Below are positions 17,601-27,190 of a stretch of DNA of 64,000 bases, in pieces. The position numbers and the translations under genes were made by a program. The stretch is from positions 124,001-188,000 of the forward strand of contig JAIOPH010000013.1 of the NCBI GenBank assembly GCA_021414005.1. Reading direction: 5' to 3'. The DNA comes from Chthoniobacter sp. Its GTDB lineage: Bacteria; Verrucomicrobiota; Verrucomicrobiia; Chthoniobacterales; Chthoniobacteraceae. The notes below the pieces were generated by a model. It was not told where the DNA came from, made no database searches, and saw only the letters and a program-made list of their open reading frames with translations. Numbering within the stretch: the stretch's first letter is position 1; each line of letters begins with the position of its first letter.

Positions 17601-18880
17601 CAAAATTGAATGCGCTCTGCTTCGCCGGTTTCGCAGCGTTTGAAAAGACAGACCCACGCCGCGAGCAGCCATGCCGTGAGCAGCGCGCGCAACCACGGGA
17701 CACCGAGCCCCCACGCGAGACCCACCGCCGTTTCCTCGCCGAGCCCGCGCTGCACCAGCTCCTGCGCGATTTGAAACAGATAGAAGTGCAGCGTGGCGAG
17801 AATGAGAAACCAGCCAAACGGCCAGGCGAAGCGCGCGAGGAAGCGCCCGTGCTGGCGGAGCGCTTTGCGCAGCGCCTCGCTGTGGAAAACGAGGGTGATC
17901 TGCACTGAGGAAAAAAGCAGAAGGAACCCGGTGAGCAGAGCGCGCGCGAGGCGCAGCCGGCCCTCGATCAACGCGGCGTCGTCGGGAAACCACGCCTGAA
18001 ACGCCGGGAAGTTTTTGAGGATGAGGGGCACGTTGATGAACGCGCTGCTCAGCAGCATGACCACGAGCGCCCACTGCAAAACGAAACTGCCGCGACGGAT
18101 CGCGAAATCCAGCAGATGCGCGCGTGTGAAGGTGAGCCCGCGCACCCAGGTGAAGGCGAGCAGGATGAGGTAGGTCTGGAGGCCCACGCCGAAGAGATAT
18201 TCGAAAAGAAACGCCAGCCATTCCGCGACCGGCCCCCACTGAAACCACAGCAATTTAGCCGCCGGCGCGCCGCCGCTCGCCACGATAATTTGCGGGGCGG
18301 CGTAGAGCAGCGGCTTGGCCACAGCCGCGAGGGCGCAGACGATGACACCGGCATAAACGAGCCAGCCGAAGGTGCGAAACCTTTTGCGCAAAGCGCGCAG
18401 CATGACGGCGTGATGGCCCTGCCAGTTCACGAGCAGGAGCAGCGCGGCGAGGGAGGCGAGGGGAAAGGTGGAGACGGCGCAGTTGAAAAGCCCGGCGACG
18501 GATTCCAGCGCGGGCAGCGGACTCTCGCAGGCCGCCTGGCGCAGCGCGTGCGGCGACAAATACCAGAGCGATTCCTTCGAGCCGTGGAGCCAGAATTGCG
18601 GATCTTTCCAAGCCGCGCGCAGCCAAATGAAAGTGGGCTTTTCCTCGAAAGGCAGCGCGGAGAAATAATAGACGCGCAGCCCGAGATGAAAAAGCCCCTC
18701 GGCAAATCCGACCACGCCGAGAGCAACCCACAGCGCGGGGTAGCGCCGGATGCAGCGGAGCCCGTCGCGCAGACTCGCGCGCACGGGGTTTGTGAAAAGG
18801 AGCAGCAGATAGCCGCCGAGCGCGCCGCAGATCAGCCACGGGAGTTGCACGGAGGGGACGGCGGTCGCGAGGAAGGCCAT
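17600..18880 (-). CDS. Multi-pass membrane protein of unknown function
   Basis: 426 aa with about eight hydrophobic segments spread along the chain, including an N-terminal anchor and pairs near 190-260 and 270-340. No transporter or enzyme signature recognised; the only polar stretch of note is around 90-130. It is the first gene of a three-gene overlapping operon with the dead ABC ATPase and the HpnD-like synthase. It may be the membrane partner of the ATPase-like subunit, although it does not look like a standard ABC permease. The ATG at 18880 is consistent with a membrane insertion start. Confidence 0.78.
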   Translation of the reverse strand: MAFLATAVPSVQLPWLICGALGGYLLLLFTNPVRASLRDGLRCIRRYPALWVALGVVGFAEGLFHLGLRVYYFSALPFEEKPTFIWLRAAWKDPQFWLHGSKESLWYLSPHALRQAACESPLPALESVAGLFNCAVSTFPLASLAALLLLVNWQGHHAVMLRALRKRFRTFGWLVYAGVIVCALAAVAKPLLYAAPQIIVASGGAPAAKLLWFQWGPVAEWLAFLFEYLFGVGLQTYLILLAFTWVRGLTFTRAHLLDFAIRRGSFVLQWALVVMLLSSAFINVPLILKNFPAFQAWFPDDAALIEGRLRLARALLTGFLLLFSSVQITLVFHSEALRKALRQHGRFLARFAWPFGWFLILATLHFYLFQIAQELVQRGLGEETAVGLAWGLGVPWLRALLTAWLLAAWVCLFKRCETGEAERIQF

Positions 18881-18992
18881 GTCGCCGGTGAGTTATCGGA
18901 GCCGCGCGCGGATGGAAAGCGCGGTGTGGAATCTTCCGCGGAGATCATCTCCCGAAGATGGCTAAACGGCGGGTCGCCGCGGAAATTTTGCC

Positions 18993-19610
18993 TCAGGATG
19001 CGGGAGGTGGCGCGTCGCTGGCGCGGACGGAGAGGAGGCGCTCGACGTATTTGGCGAGGAGGTCGAATTCGAGGTTCACCAAATCGCCGGTTTGTTTTCC
19101 GCGGAGGCTAGTCATGGCCAGGGTGTGCGGGATGATCCAGACGACGAAGCTGGCGTGGCGAACTTCGGCGACGGTGAGGCTGATCCCATCGATGGCGATG
19201 GAACCTTTGAAGGCGACATAGCCGGCGAACTCCGCGGGCAAAGCGACTTCGAGGCGGTGGTCGGCATTCACTTTCTCGAAGCGGAGGATGCGGCTGGCGG
19301 TGTCGATGTGTCCCTGGACGAAATGTCCGCCGAGACGCGAGTGCGCGGCGAGGGCTCGTTCGAGATTCACCGGCGTGCCAGGCGCAAGCGCGCCGAGGTT
19401 GGTGCGCTCGAGCGTTTCGGCGAGGAGGTCGAAGGCGAGGACCTGGCCTTCGTGGGCGGTGACGGTGAGGCAGCAGCCATTCACGGCGATGCTGTCGCCA
19501 AGCTGCGCGCCGGTGCTGACGAGCGGGGCGAGTACGGTGAGGCGCGCCCCGCTGGCGGTACGCTTGAGGGCGAGGAGTTCGCCCGTTTCTTCGACGAGTC
19601 CCGTGAACAT
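18993..19610 (-). CDS. ribE: Riboflavin synthase, alpha subunit
   Basis: 205 aa, standard length. It dismutates two 6,7-dimethyl-8-ribityllumazine molecules to riboflavin plus a pyrimidinedione. The two lumazine-binding barrels are visible as an internal repeat: MFTGLVEETG and NGCCLTV (44-50) in the first, GGHFVQGHID and DGISLTV (141-147) in the second. The family-defining N-terminus MFTG is intact. The other rib genes are not in this window. No FMN riboswitch is possible in the 30 nt separating it from the nnr stop. Confidence 0.97.
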   Translation of the reverse strand: MFTGLVEETGELLALKRTASGARLTVLAPLVSTGAQLGDSIAVNGCCLTVTAHEGQVLAFDLLAETLERTNLGALAPGTPVNLERALAAHSRLGGHFVQGHIDTASRILRFEKVNADHRLEVALPAEFAGYVAFKGSIAIDGISLTVAEVRHASFVVWIIPHTLAMTSLRGKQTGDLVNLEFDLLAKYVERLLSVRASDAPPPAS

Positions 19611-19640
19611 GGCGGCGGACTGTAGCGGGCGCGCAGCGGC

Positions 19641-21131
19641 TTACCAGCAGCCGGCGCGGAGACTTTTGCAAGCAGCGCCGAGGCGCGCGATGACGTGCCG
19701 GGCGGAGAGGGATTCGGCGGATTCCGGGCCGTCGAAAACCGCCAATTCGGCGGCGCGTCCGCACAACCACGCGCCGAGGCGGGCGGCGTCGTAAAGCGCG
19801 AGGCCCTGGCCGGCGAGCGCGGCGCAGACTCCCGTGAGCACGTCGCCCATGCCGCCAGTGGCCATGCCGGGATGGCCGGTGGAGTTGTAGCTGAGCGGAC
19901 GGGCGGCCTCGCCGATGACGGTGCGAGCGCCTTTGAGCAGCAGCGTGATGGGAAAGCGCTCGGTGAATGCGGTCACGGTTTCGTGCCGCGGACGATTCGC
20001 GGAGCCGGGGTCGAGCCGGGCCATTTCACCGGGATGCGGGGTGAGCAGGCGCGGCCCGGCACAACGCATGAGGAGGTCGGTGCGGCGGGCGAGCAGATTG
20101 AGCGCGTCGGCGTCGATGACCATCGGCAGCGCAGCGCGCTGTACGAGCTTGAATACATCCGCTTCGCGCGCGGTGCCCAGGCCGGGGCCGATGGCGAGGA
20201 CGGTGTGCTTCGCATCGAGCGCGTCGAGGTAGGACTCGACCGGTTTGACCATGACCTCCGGCGCGATGCGGCTGACGATGTGCGGGTAAATCTCGGGCGT
20301 GGCGTAAAGCGTGACGAGCCCGGCGCCCGCATGCACACAGGCTTCGGCGCACAACACCGCCGCGCCGGTGAGGCCCGGCGAACCGGCGATGATGCCCACG
20401 CGCCCGCAGTCGCCCTTGTGGCGGTCGAAAACGCGTCGCGGGAGCAGTGGCGCGAGCGAGCGGGCGGTGGCGACGGAGGCCCCGCGATCAGTGCCCGCCG
20501 ACGCGCTCAGTTCCGCGAGCGGCAGCACAGCGAGGCGTCCGACAAAGCGTGTCGCCGCGTCGGCCAGCAGTCCCGCTTTGGCAAAAGCCACGGTCAGCGT
20601 GAAATCCGCCAGCACGCAGTGGGCGTCCGCCCGGCCGTTGTCGCCATCGAGTCCGGTAGGCAGATCGAGCGCGAAAACGTGGGCGTTTTCTGCGGTCCGC
20701 AGGCGGTTGATTTCGCGCGCCGCGGAGAGGATGGGTTCGCGCAGTTCGCCGCCCGCGCCGATGCCGAGGAGGCCGTCCACGACGACGGTCACCCGGTTGG
20801 TTTCCTGCCAGACCGTGACCGGCACGCGCACGCGAGTTTCCACGAGTTCGCGGTGTTTCTGCGCGGTGAGCGAACTCCACGATTCAGGTTCGAAAGCGGG
20901 GCGCAGATCGAGTTTCCAGCCGTGCCGCGCGAGATGCCGTGCGGCCACGAGCGCATCGCCCCCGTTGTGGCCCTTGCCGAAAAACACCACGCACCGTCCC
21001 GCAGCGGGAAAAAACTGGCGCACCACGTCGGCCATGGCGGCCCCGGCTTCCTCCATGAGCGCCGACTCGGAAGCGCCGCCAGCGAGGGCGCGATCCTCCA
21101 TCGCTTGGAGTTCGGAGGGCGTCAGGATCAT
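19641..21131 (-). CDS. nnr: Bifunctional NAD(P)H-hydrate repair enzyme (epimerase + dehydratase)
   Basis: 496 aa, the full two-domain length. Residues 1-~215 form the NnrE (YjeF_N) Rossmann-like epimerase domain with GKGHNGGDALVAARHL and the DLPTGLDGDNG segment. The C-terminal ~270 residues form the NnrD ribokinase-like dehydratase domain with GSPGLTGAAVL, HAGAGLV, LTPHPGEMARL and the nucleotide site NSTGHPGMATGGMGDVL. The enzyme repairs hydrated NADH/NADPH in the cytoplasm. It sits 30 nt upstream of ribE and 44 nt downstream of the deacetylase stop, all on the same strand. Confidence 0.96.
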   Translation of the reverse strand: MILTPSELQAMEDRALAGGASESALMEEAGAAMADVVRQFFPAAGRCVVFFGKGHNGGDALVAARHLARHGWKLDLRPAFEPESWSSLTAQKHRELVETRVRVPVTVWQETNRVTVVVDGLLGIGAGGELREPILSAAREINRLRTAENAHVFALDLPTGLDGDNGRADAHCVLADFTLTVAFAKAGLLADAATRFVGRLAVLPLAELSASAGTDRGASVATARSLAPLLPRRVFDRHKGDCGRVGIIAGSPGLTGAAVLCAEACVHAGAGLVTLYATPEIYPHIVSRIAPEVMVKPVESYLDALDAKHTVLAIGPGLGTAREADVFKLVQRAALPMVIDADALNLLARRTDLLMRCAGPRLLTPHPGEMARLDPGSANRPRHETVTAFTERFPITLLLKGARTVIGEAARPLSYNSTGHPGMATGGMGDVLTGVCAALAGQGLALYDAARLGAWLCGRAAELAVFDGPESAESLSARHVIARLGAACKSLRAGCW

Positions 21132-21175
21132 GGTTTTTCCGATGCCGAAGTGACCCTCGAAAGTGCCACGCCGCG

Positions 21176-22474
21176 TTACCGTTTGACGGGCTTTTTAAGC
21201 GGCTTCGGGGTCGCCGTGGGCGGCGTGGCGGGCTCGGGAGGAGCTTCACCGGTGGCGCTGTAATGAAAGGCCCAGCGGGTGTCGCGTCGCTGTCCGGCGG
21301 CCTGGTAGCCGATGATGACCGTGTAGGAGCCTTCGCGGAGCGGTTTGGCTACTTTGTATTCGATCATCTTGGAAGCCGCGTCGTATTTGGCCGGGACGAC
21401 GCCCAACCCGCTGATGCGCATTTCCACGCTGCCGGGCTCGAAGTCACCGAGCGTGGCGAGGTTGGCCTTGACGACCGGCATGGCGTCGGCGGTCGTGGTG
21501 TTGTGCATGGGCTCGGTGATCATGGACGTGGCGGCATCCTGCGCCATGGCCGGGGCGCTGGAGGGTGCCGCCATGCCGGTGAAATTGAGCGCCACGTCGA
21601 AGACCTGCTGGTTACCCGCCATTTTGGCGGTGACATCGTAGCGGCCGAGGGTGAAAGCGTTGGCCCCGTGACCGAGGCGGGCACCGTAGGTGGTGAAGGC
21701 GGCGTCGTAGCCAGCGGCCTCGACCGCCGTGCGGACGACATCTTTATGCAAGCCAAACGGGTAGGCGAAGACGGAGCATTTGATGCCGAGATTCTCTTCG
21801 AGAATTTTTTTCGATCGCTCGAGTTCGTCTTTCAGCCAGGAGTCGTAGTCGCCGGCCCACTTCGATGGTTTATGCCGTAAATCGAGGTGGGAAACGGTAT
21901 GGCAGCCGATCTCGAATCCATCCTGATCGAGTTTGCGGAGTTGATCCCAAGTCATGGATTTGCCGCCGCGGTTGAGGTAGTCCGTGTAAATGAAAAACGT
22001 GGCGGTGAAGCCGTACTTTTTCAGGATCGGCACGCCCACGTCGAACCCGGAGACGTAGCCATCGTCGATGGTGATGAGGATGCTCTTCGGCGGGATGGTT
22101 TTCTCCCCGCGACGCCAGGCGAGGAAGTCCTTCATCGAGATGACCGCGACGCCGGATTCCTTGATTGCCTCCATCTGCTTTTCAAAAACCGCCGGCTCAA
22201 TGGAAAGTGTCCCGCCCGCCTTGCCTTCGAGGCGGTGGTAGCAGAGCACGACGACCTGGGCGTTCGTGTCGATGTTCGATCGGGCGGGAGCCGTGACCGC
22301 GGTGGTCGGCGCGGCCGTGCCGGTGGACGCAGCGGCGGGCGCGGCGACGGCAGGCACCGGTGCCGGAGTGGCGGCGACTTTCTTTTTCAGGAAAGGCACC
22401 TTGTCGCGGACCTTGTCGCAGGCAGTGAAAGGCAGCGTGGCGAGAAGGAAGAGCAGGGCGAGTTTGCGAGTCAT
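21176..22474 (-). CDS. Polysaccharide deacetylase (NodB-type) lipoprotein
   Basis: 432 aa from the ATG at 22474, chosen because it begins a lipoprotein signal peptide ending LPFTAC (Cys19); an earlier in-frame start adds 12 unhelpful residues. A Pro/Ala/Thr-rich linker (~35-75) leads to a NodB domain: ITIDDGY (catalytic/metal Asp pair) and GCHTVSHLDLRH (metal histidines), then YPFG. The last ~170 residues carry a beta-rich domain and a Pro/Lys tail. Family enzymes remove N- or O-acetyl groups from peptidoglycan, chitin-like or exopolysaccharides. The lipid anchor places it in the envelope. Confidence 0.9.
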   Translation of the reverse strand: MTRKLALLFLLATLPFTACDKVRDKVPFLKKKVAATPAPVPAVAAPAAASTGTAAPTTAVTAPARSNIDTNAQVVVLCYHRLEGKAGGTLSIEPAVFEKQMEAIKESGVAVISMKDFLAWRRGEKTIPPKSILITIDDGYVSGFDVGVPILKKYGFTATFFIYTDYLNRGGKSMTWDQLRKLDQDGFEIGCHTVSHLDLRHKPSKWAGDYDSWLKDELERSKKILEENLGIKCSVFAYPFGLHKDVVRTAVEAAGYDAAFTTYGARLGHGANAFTLGRYDVTAKMAGNQQVFDVALNFTGMAAPSSAPAMAQDAATSMITEPMHNTTTADAMPVVKANLATLGDFEPGSVEMRISGLGVVPAKYDAASKMIEYKVAKPLREGSYTVIIGYQAAGQRRDTRWAFHYSATGEAPPEPATPPTATPKPLKKPVKR

Positions 22475-22646
22475 AACGGCGTGTCCGGTGAGAAGGCTGT
22501 GACGATACATCCCGCAGCCCGCGTGAAAAGCGCGAACCGCGATGGACCCCCGATCATTCGAGTCAGGACGCTGTTCCGAGTGCGTTGATTTCTAACGGCG
22601 AATCCCGCCGCGTTGACGCTGCCGCCGCGCCGGATAGTCTCCGCCC
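22475..22646. promoter_or_regulatory. Divergent intergenic gap
   Basis: This 172-bp gap lies between the deacetylase lipoprotein gene and the small rightward gene. It should contain promoters for both directions. I see no convincing sigma-70 boxes, hairpins or repeats in it. Confidence 0.3.
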
Positions 22647-22781
22647 ATGACCGCACTCTCCACCAGCCGCGCCCTGCTGAGCGTCGAGGAGTTTCTCGTC
22701 ACCGACGCCATCGTGAGCCTGCCCACCGTTGGGGTCGAATTCCCCGTCGCCGAACTCTACGAGCGCCTCCCGCTGGCATGA
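22647..22781 (+). pseudogene. 44-codon remnant resembling fused ends of a Uma2 (DUF820) protein
   Basis: 44 codons, ATG at 22647, TGA at 22779-22781. The first 16 residues (MTALSTSRALLSVEEF) look like a Uma2-family N-terminus. The last ~24 (IVSLPTVGVEFPVAELYERL) look like the family's C-terminal strand and helix. The intervening ~150-residue PD-(D/E)XK-like core is absent, which suggests an in-frame internal deletion. The stop overlaps the start of the amidohydrolase gene (ATGA), so its translation could still drive translation of that gene as a leader. The Uma2 relation is my recognition from memory. Confidence 0.5.
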
Positions 22782-23626
22782 AACTCGACGCTCATCAGCA
22801 TTTCTGGAGCTACGACCCGGCGCAGTATTCGTGGATTCCGCCCGGCTCCGCACTGCATCGCGACTGGCTGCCGGACGATCTCGCCCCGCTGCTCGCGGCC
22901 GCTGGACTAGACGGCTGCATTGCCGTGCAGGCGCGGCAGACGGTGGAGGAAAGCCGGTGGCTGCTGGCGCTGGCGGAACGGCATCCGATCATCCGGGGCG
23001 TCGTCGGCTGGGTGGACCTGCGCTCCGCGCAAGTCGGCACGCAACTGGCCGAACTGGCCGCGCATCCGAAATTCGTCGGCGTGCGCCACGTCGTGCAGGA
23101 CGAGCCGGACGACGACTTCATGCGCGGCGCGGATTTTCTCCGCGGCATCGGCGAGCTGCGCGCGCACGGCCTCGCCTACGACATCCTCATTTACCCGCGC
23201 CAGCTCCCCGCCGCCATCGCCCTCGCCCAGCGCTTTCCCGAACAGCCCTTCGTGCTGGATCACATCGCCAAGCCGCTGATCAAGTCAGGTACGCTCTCCC
23301 CGTGGCGCGAGCAAATCCGCGAACTCGCCCAAGCCCCGAACGTCCTCTGCAAAGTCTCCGGCATGGTTACCGAGGCCGACCACGCCGCGTGGCAGCCCGC
23401 CGACTTTCGTCCCTACCTCGACCTTGTCTTTGAGGTCTTCGGCCCTAACCGGCTGATGTTCGGGAGCGACTGGCCTGTCTGCCTCCTCGCCGCGGATTAC
23501 GCCCGAGTTTTCGCCCTCCTCCGCGACTACCTCGCACCACTTTCGCCGGAGGCGCAGGCCAACGTCCTCGGCAAAAACGCGGCACGCTTTTACCTCGGCG
23601 GACCGCGCCACATTCATCACCCGTAG
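22778..23626 (+). CDS. Amidohydrolase-2 family lactonase-like enzyme
   Basis: 282 aa. The TIM-barrel metal-dependent hydrolase signature is present: DAHQHFW at the N-terminus (two metal histidines), RHVVQDEPD, FVLDHIAKP and the catalytic FGSDWPV near 230. Best matched to the L-fuconolactonase/L-rhamnono-1,4-lactonase branch (COG3618), which opens sugar lactones in the cytoplasm. No sugar dehydrogenase is adjacent, so the substrate is open. The start codon overlaps the stop of the 44-codon frame upstream. The 3' end overlaps the convergent ABC permease gene by 10 nt. Confidence 0.87.
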   Translation: MKLDAHQHFWSYDPAQYSWIPPGSALHRDWLPDDLAPLLAAAGLDGCIAVQARQTVEESRWLLALAERHPIIRGVVGWVDLRSAQVGTQLAELAAHPKFVGVRHVVQDEPDDDFMRGADFLRGIGELRAHGLAYDILIYPRQLPAAIALAQRFPEQPFVLDHIAKPLIKSGTLSPWREQIRELAQAPNVLCKVSGMVTEADHAAWQPADFRPYLDLVFEVFGPNRLMFGSDWPVCLLAADYARVFALLRDYLAPLSPEAQANVLGKNAARFYLGGPRHIHHP

Positions 23627-24975
23627 CGCAGCGCTTCGATGGGGTCGAGGCGGCTGGCTTTGAGGGCCGGATAGAAGCCGCTGATCACGCCGATGACGAC
23701 GGCAAAGCCGAAACTGATGAGGACGCCGCTGAGCGCGACGACCGGGGTGTATTCGCTTTCGGTGAGTTTGGCGATGACGCCGAGGAGGCCAAACGCGGCC
23801 GCCAGTCCAAGCAGGCCGCCGCACACACCGATGACGCTGCTTTCCACGATGACTTGGAAAAAGATGTCGCGTGCCTTGGCCCCGATCGCGCGGCGCACGC
23901 CGATCTCGCGGATGCGTTCGGTGATGGAGGCGAGCATGATGTTGGCGATGCCGATGCCGCCGACGACGAGGCAGATGCCGGCGATGAGCCCGAGGATGAC
24001 GCGGATGCTTTTGATGCTGTGCTCCATGGATTCTATGGAGTCCTCGCGCGTATAGTAAGTGAAGTCCTCGATGCCGCGGTGGGTGTTTTCGAGCAGGCCG
24101 CGGGTCTGCTCGATGGCTTCCTGAAAACGCGAGACGTCGCTGATCTGGAAGGTGAGCTTGTCGAGTTTGTAGTTCGGTCCCGTGTCCACGTTGTTGATCA
24201 CGTTGGCGGATTTGAAGTCGTAAAACATCGTGGTGATGGGGATTTGGACGGCCAGATTCTTGATGGAGAACATGTCCCAACCCTTGTAGGGGTTGCTCGA
24301 TTTCCGCCCACCCGGAAGGCCGTCCTTGCGACCCGCAGACGGGCGCTCCAGACCCTGCTCGCGGCGGGTCTTGTCGGAACTGCGCTCATAAAATGCATAG
24401 ACACCGACAACCGTGAAAGGGCGGCCATTGATGAGCATGGATTGGCCGACCGCAGTCTCGGGTTTGTTTCCCGGCCAGAGATTTTTCGCGACGCTCTGGC
24501 CGATGAGGCAGACGTGACGCGCTTCGTCGAGGTCGAGTTGGGTGATGCCGCGGCCGGCGGCGATCTCGTGTTTTTTAATTGCGACGAAATCCGGCCAGCA
24601 GCCATCGACGGTGGCGCGGAAGGTCTGCGCGCCGCGGGTGAGCGCGGCATTCTTGAGGTTGGATTCAGGCGAGACGCACGTCACGAGAGAGGCGCGGCGC
24701 TGGATGATCTCGGCGTCGGCCACGGTCGAGCCGGGGGAAATATCGGCGAAACCGATCTGCTCCTCGGGTGGGTCCTGACTGAGGATATCGACGCGCTCGA
24801 TCCCGCCAAACTGAGTCATGGATTCACGCAACCCGCGCGCCATGCCTTCGGAGAGCGCGAAGCAGGCGAGCAGGCTGGCCACGCCGAGAATGATGCCGAG
24901 CATCGTAAGCATGCTGCGAAACTTGTGCGCCCCGATTTCCTTCAGCCCCATGAGGAGGGAGAACCAGAGCTTCAT
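23617..24975 (-). CDS. MacB-like ABC transporter permease
   Basis: 452 aa from the ATG at 24975 (MKLWFSLLMGLKEIGAHKFRS). One N-terminal transmembrane helix (about 22-42) with the LTMLGIILGVAS signature is followed by a large periplasmic MacB_PCD domain (about 45-320). Three C-terminal helices form the FtsX domain, with VVGGIGIANIMLASITERIREIGVRRAIGA, the hallmark coupling loop. Unlike full MacB, the ATPase is a separate protein encoded upstream. Together with the ATPase and adaptor genes it forms a tripartite efflux or lipoprotein/peptide export system. A 100-bp gap separates it from the ATPase gene. Confidence 0.93.
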   Translation of the reverse strand: MKLWFSLLMGLKEIGAHKFRSMLTMLGIILGVASLLACFALSEGMARGLRESMTQFGGIERVDILSQDPPEEQIGFADISPGSTVADAEIIQRRASLVTCVSPESNLKNAALTRGAQTFRATVDGCWPDFVAIKKHEIAAGRGITQLDLDEARHVCLIGQSVAKNLWPGNKPETAVGQSMLINGRPFTVVGVYAFYERSSDKTRREQGLERPSAGRKDGLPGGRKSSNPYKGWDMFSIKNLAVQIPITTMFYDFKSANVINNVDTGPNYKLDKLTFQISDVSRFQEAIEQTRGLLENTHRGIEDFTYYTREDSIESMEHSIKSIRVILGLIAGICLVVGGIGIANIMLASITERIREIGVRRAIGAKARDIFFQVIVESSVIGVCGGLLGLAAAFGLLGVIAKLTESEYTPVVALSGVLISFGFAVVIGVISGFYPALKASRLDPIEALRYG

Positions 24976-25075
24976 GGCATGGAAGATTTCTGATCGCAGA
25001 TTTCCGATTGCACCGCCGAACCGTTCCTCTGCGCGGAGCGCCACGCATTTCCAATCTGAAAACTGAAAACTGAAA

Positions 25076-25753
<678 letters not shown>

Positions 25754-25766
25754 CGCCGGAACGAGG

Positions 25767-26852
25767 CTACGACCGCTTCGGCAGCTTGCCCGGCTCGACA
25801 AGCAGGATCTGCTCGCCTTCCTTCACTCCGTTCAGAATTTGCGCGTGGTCGATGTTCGTCACGCCGATCTTCACCTCACGCTTTTCGGTCGCGTCGCCGT
25901 TCTTCACATACACGACCCGCTTATTGCCCGCGCTTTTGAATACCGCCCCGACCGGCACGCTGACGGCATCCTCGGCGTGGCCAATGGGAATATTCAGCAT
26001 CACCGTCATGCCCGGGCTGAGCCGCGGGTCGGCCTTTTCGATCAGCGCCTGCACCTGAAAGCCTTTGACGTTATTTTTCGTGGTGGCGATCGGCGCGATG
26101 AACGCGATGTGCGCCTCCAAGGTTTCGTCCTTCAGCGCTTCGGCGCGGATCTGCACCGCCTTCTCGAGCGAGAGGCGCGCCTTGTCCACCTGGTTGATGT
26201 GCAGTTCAATGCGCAGCATCGAAAGGTTGGCGATGGTCATCAACGTCGTGCCGTTATTCACGCTCGCCGCGCCGATCACCACTTGGCCCCGCACCACCGG
26301 CACCGTCAGCACCGTGCCGTCGGTCGGGCAAAGCACCTTCGTTTTCTGCAAGCGATCCTCCACGATCTGGAGCTTGCGCTCGGTTTTGACGAGCCCGTTC
26401 TTCCCGAGTTCGAACTCCGCCGTCAGGTTGTCGAAGACCTCACGGCTCACGAGCTTTTGCTCGAACAACTCGCGCGCCCGCTCGAAATTCTTCTTCGCCC
26501 TTTCCATCGAGAGCTTTGCGCCCTCGATCTCCGTCAGCGCGCTCGCCTTCTCCGTCAGCAAGTCGCTGTCGTCGATCTCCACGAGCAAATCACCCTGCTT
26601 CACCGTCTGCCCCGCCACGACATGCAGGATCTTGAGCTTGCCGCCCACCTCGGGCTTCACCTCGAGTTGGTAAGCCGGCGTCACCTCCCCGCTCACATCA
26701 ATGCTCGACTCAATGTCCCGCTTCTCGACGGTGGCGACCAGCTCCTCACCCGCGCTGCCTTTCGCCTCCGGCGCAGCCACCCGGCCACGAGAAAAAAACC
26801 ACCCGCCGACCGCGAGGGCGGCCAGAGCGAAAATGAGGGCGGGCTTGTTCAT
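25767..26852 (-). CDS. Periplasmic adaptor (MacA/HlyD-type membrane fusion protein)
   Basis: 361 aa. An N-terminal membrane anchor (MNKPALIFALAALAVGGWFF) is followed by the barrel/lipoyl half-motif (EVKPEVGGKLKILHVVAGQTVKQGDLL), a coiled-coil hairpin (~105-180, rich in Glu/Lys/Arg/Leu), the second lipoyl half (CPTDGTVLTVPVVRGQVV) and a beta-barrel/membrane-proximal domain. It would link the ABC permease to an outer-membrane channel, as MacA does for MacB and TolC. No TolC gene is present here. First gene of the operon; it begins 150 bp from the left att of the integrated element. Confidence 0.93.
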   Translation of the reverse strand: MNKPALIFALAALAVGGWFFSRGRVAAPEAKGSAGEELVATVEKRDIESSIDVSGEVTPAYQLEVKPEVGGKLKILHVVAGQTVKQGDLLVEIDDSDLLTEKASALTEIEGAKLSMERAKKNFERARELFEQKLVSREVFDNLTAEFELGKNGLVKTERKLQIVEDRLQKTKVLCPTDGTVLTVPVVRGQVVIGAASVNNGTTLMTIANLSMLRIELHINQVDKARLSLEKAVQIRAEALKDETLEAHIAFIAPIATTKNNVKGFQVQALIEKADPRLSPGMTVMLNIPIGHAEDAVSVPVGAVFKSAGNKRVVYVKNGDATEKREVKIGVTNIDHAQILNGVKEGEQILLVEPGKLPKRS

Positions 26853-27002
26853 GCGAAAGATGGGAAAGGGCGAACGGACGCTAGTAAAGCACCCGCCCGG
26901 ATGTGCGCAAATAATACGTCTGCGTAGAAAATCCAAGAGCCCAAGTTTCCTTAGGAGCCGGCCAGACCGCCGCCGATAACCATCTTCACTAGTTTGAAGA
27001 TC
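26853..27002. promoter_or_regulatory. Upstream region of the exporter operon, left flank of the island
   Basis: 150 bp without a credible gene. It should carry the promoter for the leftward adaptor-ATPase-permease operon. I could not single out convincing boxes. It ends at the degenerate tRNA-Val fragment that marks the left edge of the integrated element. Confidence 0.3.
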
Positions 27003-27027
27003 GTGCGCGATACAGTTCGAACCTGTA
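27003..27027 (+). repeat. Left attachment site (partial tRNA-Val copy)
   Basis: GTGCGCGATACAG then TTCGAACCTGT matches the T-arm and 3' acceptor strand of the tRNA-Val gene at 33242-33267 in the same orientation, except that two G residues are missing. As the tRNA at the right end is intact, this copy is the vestigial one left by integration. Confidence 0.75.
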
Positions 27028-27063
27028 GCAGAATGCTGTAAACATCAGGGTTTAGCGGGTGGT

Positions 27064-27086
27064 CTGTCACACATAGCGTCACACGA
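27064..27086 (+). repeat. Left copy of a 23-bp direct repeat (possible integrase arm site)
   Basis: A 23-bp sequence beginning CTGTCACACATAG is repeated exactly at 33083-33105. It contains GTCACAC twice, 12 bp apart. It lies about 60 bp inside the left att core. Paired direct repeats on both sides of an att core are typical arm-type binding sites of tyrosine recombinases. Confidence 0.6.
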
Positions 27087-27190
27087 AACGGAACGGGATG
27101 CGGAATTGCAGGAAATCGAGGACGCTTGGGCTTCATTGGCGGCTCCGCTGCGGGCGGCGGTTTTGGGAATCGTCCGCAGTCAACTTGGAG

